A DNA stretch of 64,000 nt from Aphelocoma coerulescens (Eukaryota; Chordata; Aves; Passeriformes; Corvidae): assembly GCF_041296385.1 (NCBI RefSeq), contig NC_091015.1, forward strand, positions 59,648,345 through 59,712,344, in the 5' to 3' direction. A program made the translations under genes and the position numbers. Every line of letters starts with the position of its first letter. The first letter of the stretch is position 1. Of this stretch, positions 13,592 to 25,785 are shown piece after piece. The notes beneath the pieces are model-generated. The model saw only the letters and a program-made list of their open reading frames with translations. It was not told the origin of the DNA and did not search any database.

Positions 13592-13622
13592 AATGCCTTC
13601 ATAATGCCTTCATAATGCCTTA
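13592..13622 (+). repeat. 11-bp minisatellite, about 2.8 copies
   Basis: The unit AATGCCTTCAT starts at 13592 and 13603, with a partial third copy at 13614. The first two copies are exact. It lies about 275 bp upstream of exon 3 in the gene's direction. Confidence 0.9.
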
Positions 13623-16600
13623 ATTACAGTTTATTATTTTTGGCCGAATTATAATTGTTCAAGGGTTGACCAATTTGCCATGAAGTCCTTTGTCAGAGTA
13701 AGGCACAAATCAATAAAAATTTTTGCATTTTCTTTGCCTTTTCAATAACATTTCAAGTTGAAGAGATAATACAGAAAAAAAAAAAAAAAGCAAGGAAATA
13801 AGAGCTAGATCTCTACTTTTCTATGTTTCACTGTGTCCAAACTGAAAGATCTACCAGACAAATTTAGAAAGGAATAGGTACTTCAGGGCTAGATCCAGTT
13901 TTGATCTGCTCGTTGTAAAATCTGTCACAGATTACACTGGCAGATGCCTTACACAAGTGTTATTGCTCTTTATGGGTCTATGAATTAACTTGACAGTAAT
14001 ACTATTAATATTCTTCTCAGCCACTAGACTACATTAAACTGTTCTAAATAAAGAAGGCCAGTGATGCATAGATAAATATAGTATTGAGACATTAATGCAA
14101 TTTCTTATTCTGAAATAAAAATATTAAGGGGAAAACTGTATTAGGATTCTTCAGAGAATAATAAAATTTCTCAGATAGATATTATAATGATATATCTATT
14201 ATAATGGTAAGTACTAGGAAATAAATGAAATAAAAAAACTCATCTATCAAAACAGAGAAAAAGTGGAATATCATTCCCTTTATCATCATAACAGACATTA
14301 ATACACAGAAAACAAAATGTTTACAGACTTGATGTGATTTACAGGGGTTTTATTTTGCTTTTAGCTTTGAACCAAATAAATGTCTTGGCACACCACCAAA
14401 TCATGTAGTCTAGTCCATGGGCCAATTTTCCTTGCTTTTAATTTCACTTATATGCTTCAATTGATGTCAAAAGCCTTGCCTGCCCGCCAAAGAAGAAACT
14501 TTGCTATACTGCATCTTATATACTCCCATCATTAGGCGGCAGCATTGCCTCAGTCTTAAGCAACCCTAAAACTCATTCAGCTGCTACAGGTGTTAACCTT
14601 TGCAGGTCATTGGACATTATAATGTTGTCATATCAACAGGATGATCTGATGCCTTAAGTGGTTGCCTTTCATTGTAATTAAGAGTGTAGCACTACACCAA
14701 TGACAACTAATTTGTTAAAATTTTCAAGATTTGCAATAGATGCTTTCTCACTGCTCTACCCAGCAAAGTAAACAGGATACTTTAGCTGTAGGGAATAGTT
14801 AAATGCTCTTTAAAACAAACCCAAAAAACACCCTTACTGAAAAGCACTTGCAGCAAAAAAATTCCTGCACATTCCCAAATGCAAATTACCTCTAGTTTTG
14901 CAGAGAAAGGTACCTGATCACTCAAAAAAAAATTCAGCTTCTTCATAACTACTATGCATGGAGATTGGAACAGTCAGCTCTACATACTTCTTGTAATAGC
15001 AGAGATGATGTTTCCTCTCCCTATCCTAAGATCCTCATCAAATTGACGTATCTGAGACTGATGGAACACAAAAAAATTTGCCACTGTACAAAAGCCATCT
15101 TTGTAAAAAAAACTTTGGTGGCTACAAAAAAAAAAAACAAAAAAAGGTTCAAATGTGAGCATTTTTAAAAAACATTTATGAAAGACAAAGTTAAAGAGTC
15201 AATCACTAAAATTTCCTTCATCAGTGCAATTGTTGAGAAAGTATGACATACTATAGTGCTATGAAGGTTAAAATAGATGTTCTGGTTTTTACACTTTTTA
15301 CTTATGCAGGAGATTTACATTAATCCAGGAGATTTTTGTTAAGCACATTTAAAGGAAAAGACTTCGAAGCATAACAAAATATAATTTCTTTATTTAGTAC
15401 ATTCATGTTACTGAGACAGGATTTTGTCTTTCTGTAATTGTTAAACAGTCACTGTAAATTGCAACTAGGTTTTAAAGAATCTTCACCTACAAATCCTTGG
15501 AAAAGTTTGTAAAAATTGAGTGCTAGCCCTCCTTTTCTTGGTTATTTATTTTTATGTAAGAAAAGTTGGAAAGCATATTTCACATCATGCTTAAGAAAAG
15601 TTAGAGAAATGTGACACAGTAGTCACATCTAGACTGTGAGATAGAAACACTGGCATTGCAAGACAGACTGCCCTAGAACCGTTTCTAACAACCAAGAGAC
15701 AAGACTTCTTGTCAATGTTGCAAAGAGCAGCAAACAATATTATCCCATATCTCAGTTTTAGATTTGCCTTCTGGCTCTTCCAAGCCAGAAGTAAAGGAAT
15801 AAATAGTCGAAAGGATGAAGGAGAAACACGCTGCATTACAGCTAAATGTGCTGCTGAGCAGACCAGCATAGTAAGGGAATGGTGGTCAATCTGAGTGCAC
15901 AGGGCAGTCCTCAGCCAGTCACCAGAAGCAGCCTGTGAGGATCAATTAAAATTGTCCTCTTCCATTTTGATTCACCAAGATATGTAATTTGGGGGAGAGG
16001 ACTACTTTGTTAATTTTGTTGCTGATACATGTAACCTCCAGTGGTTCAAGGATCCTTTTTATTTTTATTATTTTTTTTAGATGCATGCTCTAAATAGATT
16101 ATGAAAATGTTATATTACATACAAATTTCCCCACAGTGCAATCCTGAAACAGCCCAAATTCACTGGAGGAATTTAAGTGCATTTGTGTCTCCATTCAATC
16201 TAAGCAGGTACAAAAACCTCACATCCCCATAAATGTGCACATGCTTACAATTCCACATATCATGAAATATTTTGTTGAATAAATCCCAGCTTCTTCACCA
16301 GAATTCAGAAGCTGGTGTGATACTGGATTGGGAAAAGAGGAGTTACTGATAAATAATATATTTTGCCTTTTTAAAGGAGTGAGGAATTTGGAAATCAAAC
16401 CTAATTTCCACAATATGTCATTATTTTTTAAATAAAGAGAATTTTATGGCCAATATCTTATGAAAGGATAATGAATTATCTTTAGGGAAGGATCAAAATG
16501 ACAGCAATGTTAGTAGTTTTCAGGGAACTTTACATCATACTGAAACTACAGTAGTATATTAAATCTGTTGAGTAATTTCTATTCAGTGCTATTATTCACA

Positions 16601-17790
16601 CTTTGGTGTAAACTGTTCATTTTTAATCATTTTTAATAGCTATAGGCTATATCCTGATTTTTATTACATTTATTATTTGCACTTTTTATTATGGTAGAAA
16701 AATAGGCACTGGAGACATGTTTTTTCGTACAATGCTCCCTTTAATTCATGTACTGCCTTTTAACAACAAATAGCACAATATACTATGAAATCAATAAGAG
16801 TTAAAATTAGAAGTAGATTAGAGCTTAAAAAATTGTTTTAAAGATACTAAACAGATGCATATAATACAGTTGACTTTCCTTAAAAAAGGTAAGGAGCATT
16901 TATGGAGTTTTTTGGTAGTAAAGGTACAATAAATTCAATTGCAGACAATATCTGCTTCCTATTTTTATTTTTATGCTATCCCAGAATTTAATGTGATTAA
17001 ACATATTCAACCAGTCATCAGCCAAAATAATTCACCCAGTGACATGAACCAAAAGAGTCACTGGATACTCTGATTTATACCATATAGCACTTTACACTAC
17101 ACACAGGACAACTCATTTCACCTTGAGCAAGAATGACTGCACATGAATTTTTGTTAATAGAGAACTCCAAGTTCAACAAGAGTAAAGTCAGCACTGAGCA
17201 TGTGGCCCAAGTATCTTTGAGGACCCAAGAAACTTTCTTGTGCATAAAAGCCTATAAGTCTCAATCAACAAAGCCAGCAAGAGCATACCTGTGGTAAAAG
17301 TCAGCTATGAAAGATTTCATAGAGCTTTATTTTCAAAACAAGTAATTGGATCTGCTCCTACTGCAGATCGACCAAACTACTGAAACAAACACTCATGATA
17401 AGGCTTATTATGCAGAAGATGTAAAACTGTATTCCGAATGCTAAGAACTTGTAAAAGTGGAAATTGTTAATGATTTTGCACCAAATAAAAACAATTGCTA
17501 ACAAACAGTATTAGCTTCATTACAAGACTTGAAGTTCAAAGACTTAATTTTTTTAAATTAGGAATATTCCAATGCATTTCATGTTTTTACTGCATTTTAT
17601 TCCACAGGTTCATTCTGTGGAACAGCAAGCAGCATGAAAAACATAGTCTATCTCTGAATTACACATGTAAAAAACAACACAATCTATTTCTAGGAGTATA
17701 AAGAATTTATGTCAACATGGGCCTATTTTTTCATATATAATTTCTTCTTTTTAATTAATTACACATTTCAGCTCCCTATTAAAAGTTGGG

Positions 17791-17828
17791 GAGTGACTTA
17801 CCTCCCCTGGGAGTGACTTACCTCCCCT
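17791..17828. repeat. 20-bp tandem duplication with hairpin arms
   Basis: The unit GAGTGACTTACCTCCCCTGG at 17791-17810 is repeated as an 18-base exact copy at 17811-17828. The first copy, taken with the preceding G, has complementary arms GGGGAG and CTCCCC around an eight-base loop. On the minus strand each copy supplies GGGGAG followed by GTAAGT, a consensus splice donor. Confidence 0.9.
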
Positions 17829-17834
17829 TTACTG
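17796..17834 (-). other. Cryptic splice cluster in intron 2
   Basis: Reading in the CNTNAP2 direction, an acceptor-like CTGTCTTTTTGGGCAG ends at 17832. It is followed by TAAAGGGGAG and a perfect GTAAGT donor (first base 17821), then 20 bases on by an identical donor (first base 17801). The implied exons are 10 nt (17822-17831) or 30 nt (17802-17831). From the phase 1 junction left by exon 2, the 10-nt form shifts the frame and the 30-nt form meets TAA. Use would therefore truncate the protein. The signals are seen; their use is inference. Confidence 0.4.
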
Positions 17835-18849
17835 CCCAAAAAGACAGCCAATATGATGAGTTAGACTTACTTTCTTATCATTCCCTATGATGAATTGTCA
17901 GTAAGCAGCAAAGCTGGGATAGGCTCACAGATTTTATATTTTGATACGAACTGTCATAGGCTATTGAGTTTACAGATCTATAAGAAGGGGGACACTGATG
18001 AGTTTTGAAAATGTCTGTTCCATTTCAGTTAGAAATCATTCTTTTGAAAATTTTGAACTTCCATTTTCATTCATGATGAAAACTGGAAACATTAATTTGC
18101 ACTGGAAGAATCCATTCTTTAGTCTCACTTGTTCATCACTCCCTACTTCAAATCACAAAATTAAAAATATCAGTACTGCAGTAAGTCTAGTGTCCTACTC
18201 TTTTCAAATCAGTAATAAAAAAGTTTCAATGACATGAATTAAAAATAAGAGGATCCTTACTCAGAAATTTCATTAGACAGCAAATTATAGATGTGGGATG
18301 TAAGTTTTGTTGTAGTTACAATTCAGGGGATTATTTTATCTAATCCTAGAATAATTCTATAGCCTTTCAGCAAGGAAACAAAAAATACGCTTTTTTTAAT
18401 GATTATGTAATAACAGCCTGAAACATTCCTAGGGTTTGAATCTTCTTATTTGTATGGGAAAACCACAACATAATCTTTCAATGAGAAATAACATTTTCTA
18501 GGTCACTGCAATAGCATGAAATCAATACTGTTTGATACCTTGCTATTTTCCAAGACATTGCTTGTCATTCCGCTACATAAAAGATAAATCAAGACCAAAA
18601 AGAAATTTTTGAAACACTGAGATCATTCATTTACTGCACTTCAGAGAAAATATGGGAAGCCATTTTCTACAGTACCCTAGAAAACGAGACCCAAACTTCT
18701 AAATGGCATAAATATACCTGCACTGTTTGTCACCATCGCAGTTAAGTAGGACATCAATGGAGGTTTTCATTTTTGCCTTGTCTTCCTCTGTCCATTTTAT
18801 AATACAGTGTAGATAAAGACATTACTCAAAGAAAATAAAATGCTTCCAG

Positions 18850-19312
18850 CTGTGAGACCCCCAACACAGGAAGGATGTGGAGCTATTGAAATAAATTCAG
18901 AGGAAGTCACAAGATGCTCAGAGGGCTGGAGCACATCTCCTATGAAGACAGGCTGAGAAAGCTGGGATTGTTCAGCCTTGAAAAGAGAAGACTTTGGGGT
19001 GAATTAATTGTAGTCTTCTAGTGCCTGAAGGGAACCTACAAGAAAGATAGAGAGAGACTTTTTCCTAAGAGTGTGTAGTGACAGGACAAGGGGGAATGGC
19101 TTCAAACTGAAAGAGAGTATATTTAGGTTAGACATTAGGAAGAAATTCTTTACACCTAGGCTAGTGAGACACTGCAATGAGTTGCCCAGAGAAGCTGTGG
19201 ATGCCCAATTCCTGTCAGCGTTCAAGGTCAGGCTGAACGGGGCTTTCTGGTCTGGTAGAAGGTGTTGAAACTAGATAACCTTTAAGGTCCCTTCCAATAC
19301 CAGAACATTAGA
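18850..19312 (+). mobile_element. CR1 LINE, 3' fragment
   Basis: The plus strand carries the C-terminal end of CR1 ORF2 and its 3' untranslated part. GAGGGCTGGAGCACATCTCC lies at about 18920, followed by [13 protein letters not shown] coding near 18970. GTGACAGGACAAGGGGGAATGG follows at about 19077, then RLDIRKKF and ELPREAV coding around 19130-19200. The end has CTTTAAGGTCCCTTCCAATAC, the standard pre-tail text, followed by a decayed tail (CAGAACATTAG). In-frame stops show it is dead. It is antisense to CNTNAP2. Confidence 0.93.
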
Positions 19313-22300
19313 GTGGGTCTTGCCACACTGAGAAAAGTTATGCTTATACAGAAATCTTGGATGATTGAAGACTTTGCACTTCAAGCTGCTTTGAGGGAGG
19401 GTCGCATTTACCATGTATTTAGTAGAGTCCTCCAACAAAGAAGCTCCAGTCCTCATACAGGGCTTCACTTCTAATTGAAGCAATCTTTCCCTGATACGGG
19501 CATGGACAAACATTTATTTCCTCATCACAAACAGCATGTATTTGTTTATTTCTTGTATCCATCTGCTGTTCTAGCTAAATTTGGATTTATAATCCATTCC
19601 CTATCTTCAGGGTAGGGATTTGCTTTTGCATTTTTGAAAAGCTCTTCTTTTTAGCACATAACAGTAGGGATGCATTTGCAGACATGACCATGTAAAATAC
19701 CGATTGTGGGCAAATAACAAACATTCTGCTTCAGAAGAAGAAAAAGTTGATATTTAGAATGTAAAAAATACTGAGAAAATAGCAGCATGAGAGACTAAGA
19801 GAACAAAAATGAAGACTATATATCTTCTTCTCTAGAATTCACTATTAGAATTTACTCCAAATCAAACCATATTTACTAGAAACTGGCAAATTAGATCCAA
19901 CCTTTGACCTACTTCTCCATGAATTTCAAAAGCTTTCTAGAAGTGCAGCAAAAATTAAGAGCCACTAAGCTCTGAAGCTCTAAGTTCCCTATAAAATACA
20001 TCTAATAAAACTCATTTTGCAGGAGTAGAAGATTGGAAAGATCCAATATTCATTCCTAAAATTAGCCTTCCTTCATAGCAGCTGAAAGATGCAAGCCTAT
20101 AAAGGGGGTATGCTTTTCATTTCTTTAAACTACCAAAAAACAACTTTTTTCCAATTTTGGTGGAGGAGAGTAAGGATCAGACCTTATTCATTTTAGCAAA
20201 TACTACTTTTTGGACATTGTTCGACTAATTTTAGAAGACTTGCCTTCTAGTAAAATAATAGATAGGGTGTCTGTGTGTGTAAAAACCCTAATTATATTTC
20301 TTAAAATTATTTTATTTTCATTTAAAAACCTGAAAGTTAAAAGTAGAAATAACCCAAGGGACAGCAGTACTTATCAGGATACAGCCCACATAGGTCTTTT
20401 TTAAAAGAACATTAAAATCACTATATTATTTTTTAAATCCCAATAGATCTTTCTTACAGTAAATGCAATTAAAATAAATCCCTTGATGTAGTGTCTGCTT
20501 CTTAATACCCACTGCCTCCTAGTATATCTTAACTGAGCACACACCACATATGAACAGGGAATGAACAGTCAATCTGCCCTAAGGAACAGTAGTGATATCT
20601 AACAAAAATTGATGCAAAAGAGATCTCATTGTTGTCATTCACAGTTGTCAGATTCAAAAGTAGGGGAAAAAAAAGTCATAAACCTAAGGAGTCTCATATC
20701 CTGAATTCACTGTTGGGGAACAAACACTTTGCAGCTTTGGTTATTTTAATGAACACATCACTTTAAACTATGCCTTTCCCATCTGTTCTGCTTTCTAATT
20801 ACATATGCAAAAAGAAGCTCATTCACAACTGCATCCTAATGGAATCTTAAACAAAACTTGGACGAGATTTAAATATTCTGTGCACATCATCTGTATTCAA
20901 GGCATCAAGCAGCTTCTTGTCCATGAGGTGTTCTTGTTTTCTGGGCGGAAAGTTGAGGCAAGCCAATGGATCGCTGGCCCCTGCCATACAAATCCCTTGC
21001 ATACAAAATAACCACAGTGGCATACAAAAGACGAGGTAGAGAGTAGAGAGATGTCACTTTCCTCACATCACCTTTGCAAGTATCATGACACAAATCCCTC
21101 CTTGTATGTTTATGCATTGCAGCACTGGGGTTTTCCTGACAACTCGGGTCATATCCCTGGAAAGAACTAGCAAGTGTATAGTTAATGCATAGCAGATACT
21201 ACCTCGGCAGTGTCTCTGCTGAGTAATTGAGCCCTGATTCGCAGATTCTTACCGAGATTTTAATGATGGTCAGATCACAAATAGCAAAGTTTTACTGACT
21301 GTGACTGAATAGCATTCAATACAAAATACATCACTTTAAAATACAGATATGAGCTCATTACAACACTTCCTTGTAACTGCTGTGATCCTTCCTTAGTAGA
21401 GATGCCAGAGAAAAAGGAATTAAGGTATTCCAGCACCTGATTTATACCATTGCTGATTCTCAGCAATGAGATGCCTAAGCATTTTAGTCACCTAAGTCAT
21501 CCTGTTCCTATTTAGTTGAGCCCACAAATTGTTGGAAGGCAAAGCTGAGTTACTGAAAGTTATACCATGGTGTTCTAGCCTATCTTAATTTTTTTCCCTC
21601 AAATGATTGCACATGAAAAATGATTAAATTGTATAATTCAGGTTTACATATCTTGTTCTATGTCAAGTCTTCAGCTGTAAAAGACAAAAGCTGAGCCTCT
21701 AGTCTTACAGAGACTTGCTGTGTGGCATCCTGTAGGGAACACAGTTTCTGCCACTGTGCTTCAGTACATACCAGTGTTCTAGTGATGTGCAAAAAACTCT
21801 CTCGTTTTTCTATCTATGTTTTTCAACTGCAAATCTCCTGGTCTGTGTCTCCCACAAGAAAATCCCCCTTGAAATGCCACGCTCCTGGCATACTCCCTCC
21901 AGCTCTTTCAGGCATTTAAAGAGTCTTAGCCCAGCAAGCAAAAAAAAAAATTACCCGGCTCCTGACATTAAATACAGTGAAGTCCAGCTCCCTTAATGAT
22001 TGCCAACAGTCAACCTCTGCTGGCTGTACTCATGATTGCAACACCCACTTGGGCTCAGCTCCTGGACTGCTACAGAATCTGAAAACCACACACGTTTTCC
22101 CTGTTACTGTTTTTACATTTCTACCAGTTTGTTGTTCTTCCTGATGTTCGTGTGGTTTGGGGTTTTTAGTTTGCTTGGTTTTTTATAAGGTTCTACTTTT
22201 GAGATTGGCAAGAAAGAATCCATTCAGGAATATATTCAGGTTGAAGACTCTTCCCTACTGTTTCCTATCCAGGCTAAACCTGCCTTTCCTCTATATACTT

Positions 22301-25300
22301 TTCCATCTGCTCAAAATTTCAAACCTGAATTCCCATTTTACAGGAATTTATGAGAAGCTGGTCTCAACCCAAATGGTGAATTCTCAAAACTCAAAATTGT
22401 TAATAAAGCAGTCTGAAATGTTCCTCTCTTCTTGAGTGGTAAAATCACTGTGCATTTCGGTAATTTTCCACAAAAAAAATTGTAAACGAAGCTAATGAAT
22501 TTTCATACAGAGGTTCTCATCCATGGAACAAAATTACTGAAAGTAAAAAAAATAAATCAGCCATTGCAACTGAAATTTTCTGAATAGCCAAAAAGAGTTC
22601 TCTGAATCTTTTCCATATGCAAATTGCCTAGAAAAATGAACAGTTAGAGGGAGATATACTATCCTCTTATTTGTGTCAATGTGGTATTGACCCAATCCTG
22701 AGAAAAGGACAACGCTCTTTCCTGTCTGCCTCATTGATTAGCCACTGCTTCCAAATGCTTCTGTAAATCAGACCTTGCTCAAGATATCACAGGAGCTCTG
22801 ATATCACCAGGGCCACACATGAATACAAGCTACTGGTACTGCTCAGTCTGTCCCAGTAAATGTGCTTAATTCTACTGGTTTTTCCTTCAGCAAGCAGGAG
22901 CACAGAATTGTGAAATATTGAGAGATGACTTTTTAAATCTAATGTACAGCTGATTCAAGGGGTTTGTGGCATTTTCTGTTTTAGCAAAGCTAAAAGAAAA
23001 TTTTTTTTCATTAATGCATCTATTGCAAGCAGTACCGAGATCCTTATCCTTTCTCTCCATTAAGAAAATATATTCCATTTTTAAAAACTACTCTGTATTA
23101 TATCCATTTTAGTGATGAAAGCTCATATCACAGCTTTTATTTTGCTAATAGCAAAACATTTATTGATATCATATGCAGAGTTGCAACAACATGGGAGGAA
23201 CAACTTTATTCTCTATTTTAATTTGCAAAATAATATGTTCATTTCAAGATAGGACTATACTACAGTAGAATTCAGCTTTTTAGGGCAGCAATTTGCCTGA
23301 GGTCTATGGTAAACTACTAATAAATAATGATGATTCCCTAATGAATTTATACTCCTTGGAGCCAAAACATAGCACTGTATACAAAAATCATTATAATCAT
23401 GTGAGACTATATGAGGGGGAAAAGAAAAAAGCCAGCAGAAGATATAACACTAATAAAAGTATCCGTGCTCTTACCAGTGGCATCAAATGTTAATTTACCG
23501 TCATGGGATTAACTAATCTGATACATTTTAGGCACTAATCAGGGTAAGAAATTCTGCTAGGATTTTTATTCAATATAAATTAATGAGAACTCAAAGTTCA
23601 TTCAGCAGAGCATTTCAAAAATTGCACTATAATAAATTAAAAGCCCCAAATTCACACTCCAACCCTTCTTTTTAAAATTTTAACCCACAGAAGGGACAAG
23701 AATATGGAAATGTTAGATTTAGAGTAGGAAGGTTCAACATATAGAGGCTGGGGAAGGATTCAAAGCAGGATTTAACTTCAGGTATCCTGAATCACCTTCA
23801 CTTCTCCCCCTGCCTCCGTTAGCCCTCTAACACTCTTAGGATGGCATGGCTCCCTAGGCTGAAATTAATCTCTCTGCAGCTTCCACACTCTTCATTTAAG
23901 CTCTTGAGGCTACAGATTGAAATACTTGTTCTGAATGCAGTCTTTTCAACATTGTCAGTCAGGATTCAACACTGCTGAGAAGAAAAAAGAATTTTGCATG
24001 TCTAGACTAACTCAATATATCCACTCCCCCAACCAAAGAAAAAAAAACAAACTACCACCTCAAACAGCTAGACTGCAGATTGGACCTAAGTAATTTCTGT
24101 TGGTACAGAGCAGCACTTGGCAGATGAGGAAACAACCACAGCTACAAAAGGAGTACTCAAGACAGAAATCATCTGACTTGGCAGAAGCAATGCTCAGGCA
24201 AGAAAAGACCTAAGTTAGGATAAAAATAGCTTTAGTTTGTGTGTGTGTAAGCTGCTGTAACACATCATTTGCCTCACACAGACAACTGTGAAAATAAACA
24301 GTATTCTGAAACTTTATGAGAAATACTGTATGGCTAAAGCTAATAATTTCTCCTACTTCACCATAAATGTGCAACCCAGGGTTCTTTCCTCATAGAGCTT
24401 GCTGCTCTGACCTTACAGGACTTACATCATTCTCTTCTTGAATAAAGCTCATGGTTTTTCCTGCATGCTGAAACAAGCAAATCTTACTAGCAGTCTTCAA
24501 GGAAATTTCTGCCTGCTGAGCCTAGACAAGGAAACAGTACTGCAGCTCAAGATAAATTGTCCAGGAACATCCATGCAACTGTATGACAGCTTTTCCATGC
24601 TCTCCTGATTCACTTTTATATTGAAGAAAGCCACTTATCACAGACAGTTGGTGTTACTCTGCTTTCAGCTATGGATACAATTCCTACTGAAGACAGAGGG
24701 ACTTTCCTTATGGCAGAAGCCCAGGAAATAAGTATGCAGCAAGAGCTTATAAAGCACTAAAGTATCTAAATCACTACTTCTGTAAAAATTGAATCCTATG
24801 ATTATTGTGCCATAAAAATGTTTTAAACCGGCAAAACCACATAGCTTAAGAAGGGTAAGTAAGATATGATAATTGTTTCTATTATGGTTAGAATATAGGA
24901 TTAAATACAGGTTTTTGGAAAGAATGAAAGAAAAAAAATATATGCTGTTAATTGTGGGTTTAAAAGCATCTTATCCCATAATTTAGCTTCTGATTTGGCA
25001 ATGTTAATTAAGCATCAAAAAATCAGAGTCACCTAAAAGATCTAGCTAATGCTTATGAAGCCATTGAAAGTTTTTTTCTTTTTTATTTTTTATTACTACA
25101 ATGAATTTCTTTTTCCTTATTAGTAGAAGCAAAGTATCATTTGGAGGAAGAAAGTTTTATTTGCTGTAGATTTTACAAAGCAAATTTGCCACAAATGTTA
25201 GTCCAGTAAGAACATTTATGCCCATAACTATATTAATTTTATATATCAAAATGTATAATATATCACAAACTATTCCTGACACACTCCAAAAAACTGGGCT

Positions 25301-25709
25301 GACTGCATCCCACTGTACTGCCCTTCCAGCAGGTGTCTATTAAAACCAGATATTAAAACTTTGCATGAAATTAAGGTATCCAATCTGGAGACGTTCTGAA
25401 TTTGTTCAAAGAATATGGCACCCACTTTCTGATCCTAATTTTGTGGATTGTAATACACTCCTGCCACAATGTCACCTCTCACTGGCTTCTCCTTGGATCC
25501 TGACACACAACATCTCAATGACAGGCACAGCTCTACTTTCCCAGGCTGCGTGCATCACTTCAAAAGTATTTCTTTGCTGTTTTTCTCCTCCTGATGCCTC
25601 CTGTTTTTGCAGCTTTTGTTTTCTAACCCCAGAAACCACTTTGCCATTCAACTGGGGCTTGTAATTTTCCTGTGCTACCCTAAATTCAGTGGAGGACCAA
25701 AAAATTAGG
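19313..25709. other. Intronic stretch without a gene
   Basis: AT-rich intron 2 with an A run near 21940 and a short GT run near 24238. Open frames reach 92 codons and look random. I see no exon, RNA gene or recognisable mobile element. Confidence 0.6.
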
Positions 25710-25785
25710 GAGCGGGAGCACTCATCCTGTGAGGAGAGACTGAATGACCAGGCCTTGTTCAACCTTGAAAAGAGATGGGATGAGG
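25710..25785 (+). mobile_element. CR1 LINE, short internal fragment
   Basis: About 75 bases resemble the CR1 segment that encodes the ...[19 protein letters not shown] region: a GGGAGCACTCATCCTGTGAG block, then TTGTTCAACCTTGAAAAGAG. No tail is seen; similarity stops on both sides, so it is an old remnant. Boundaries are approximate. Confidence 0.75.

Larger units (their letters stand above)
13318..18849. other. Intronic stretch without a gene
   Basis: AT-rich intron 2. It holds an 11-bp minisatellite (13592-13622), A runs at 13774-13789 and about 15125-15137, and the splice-signal cluster at 17796-17834. I see no exon of a known gene or mobile element. Confidence 0.65.
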
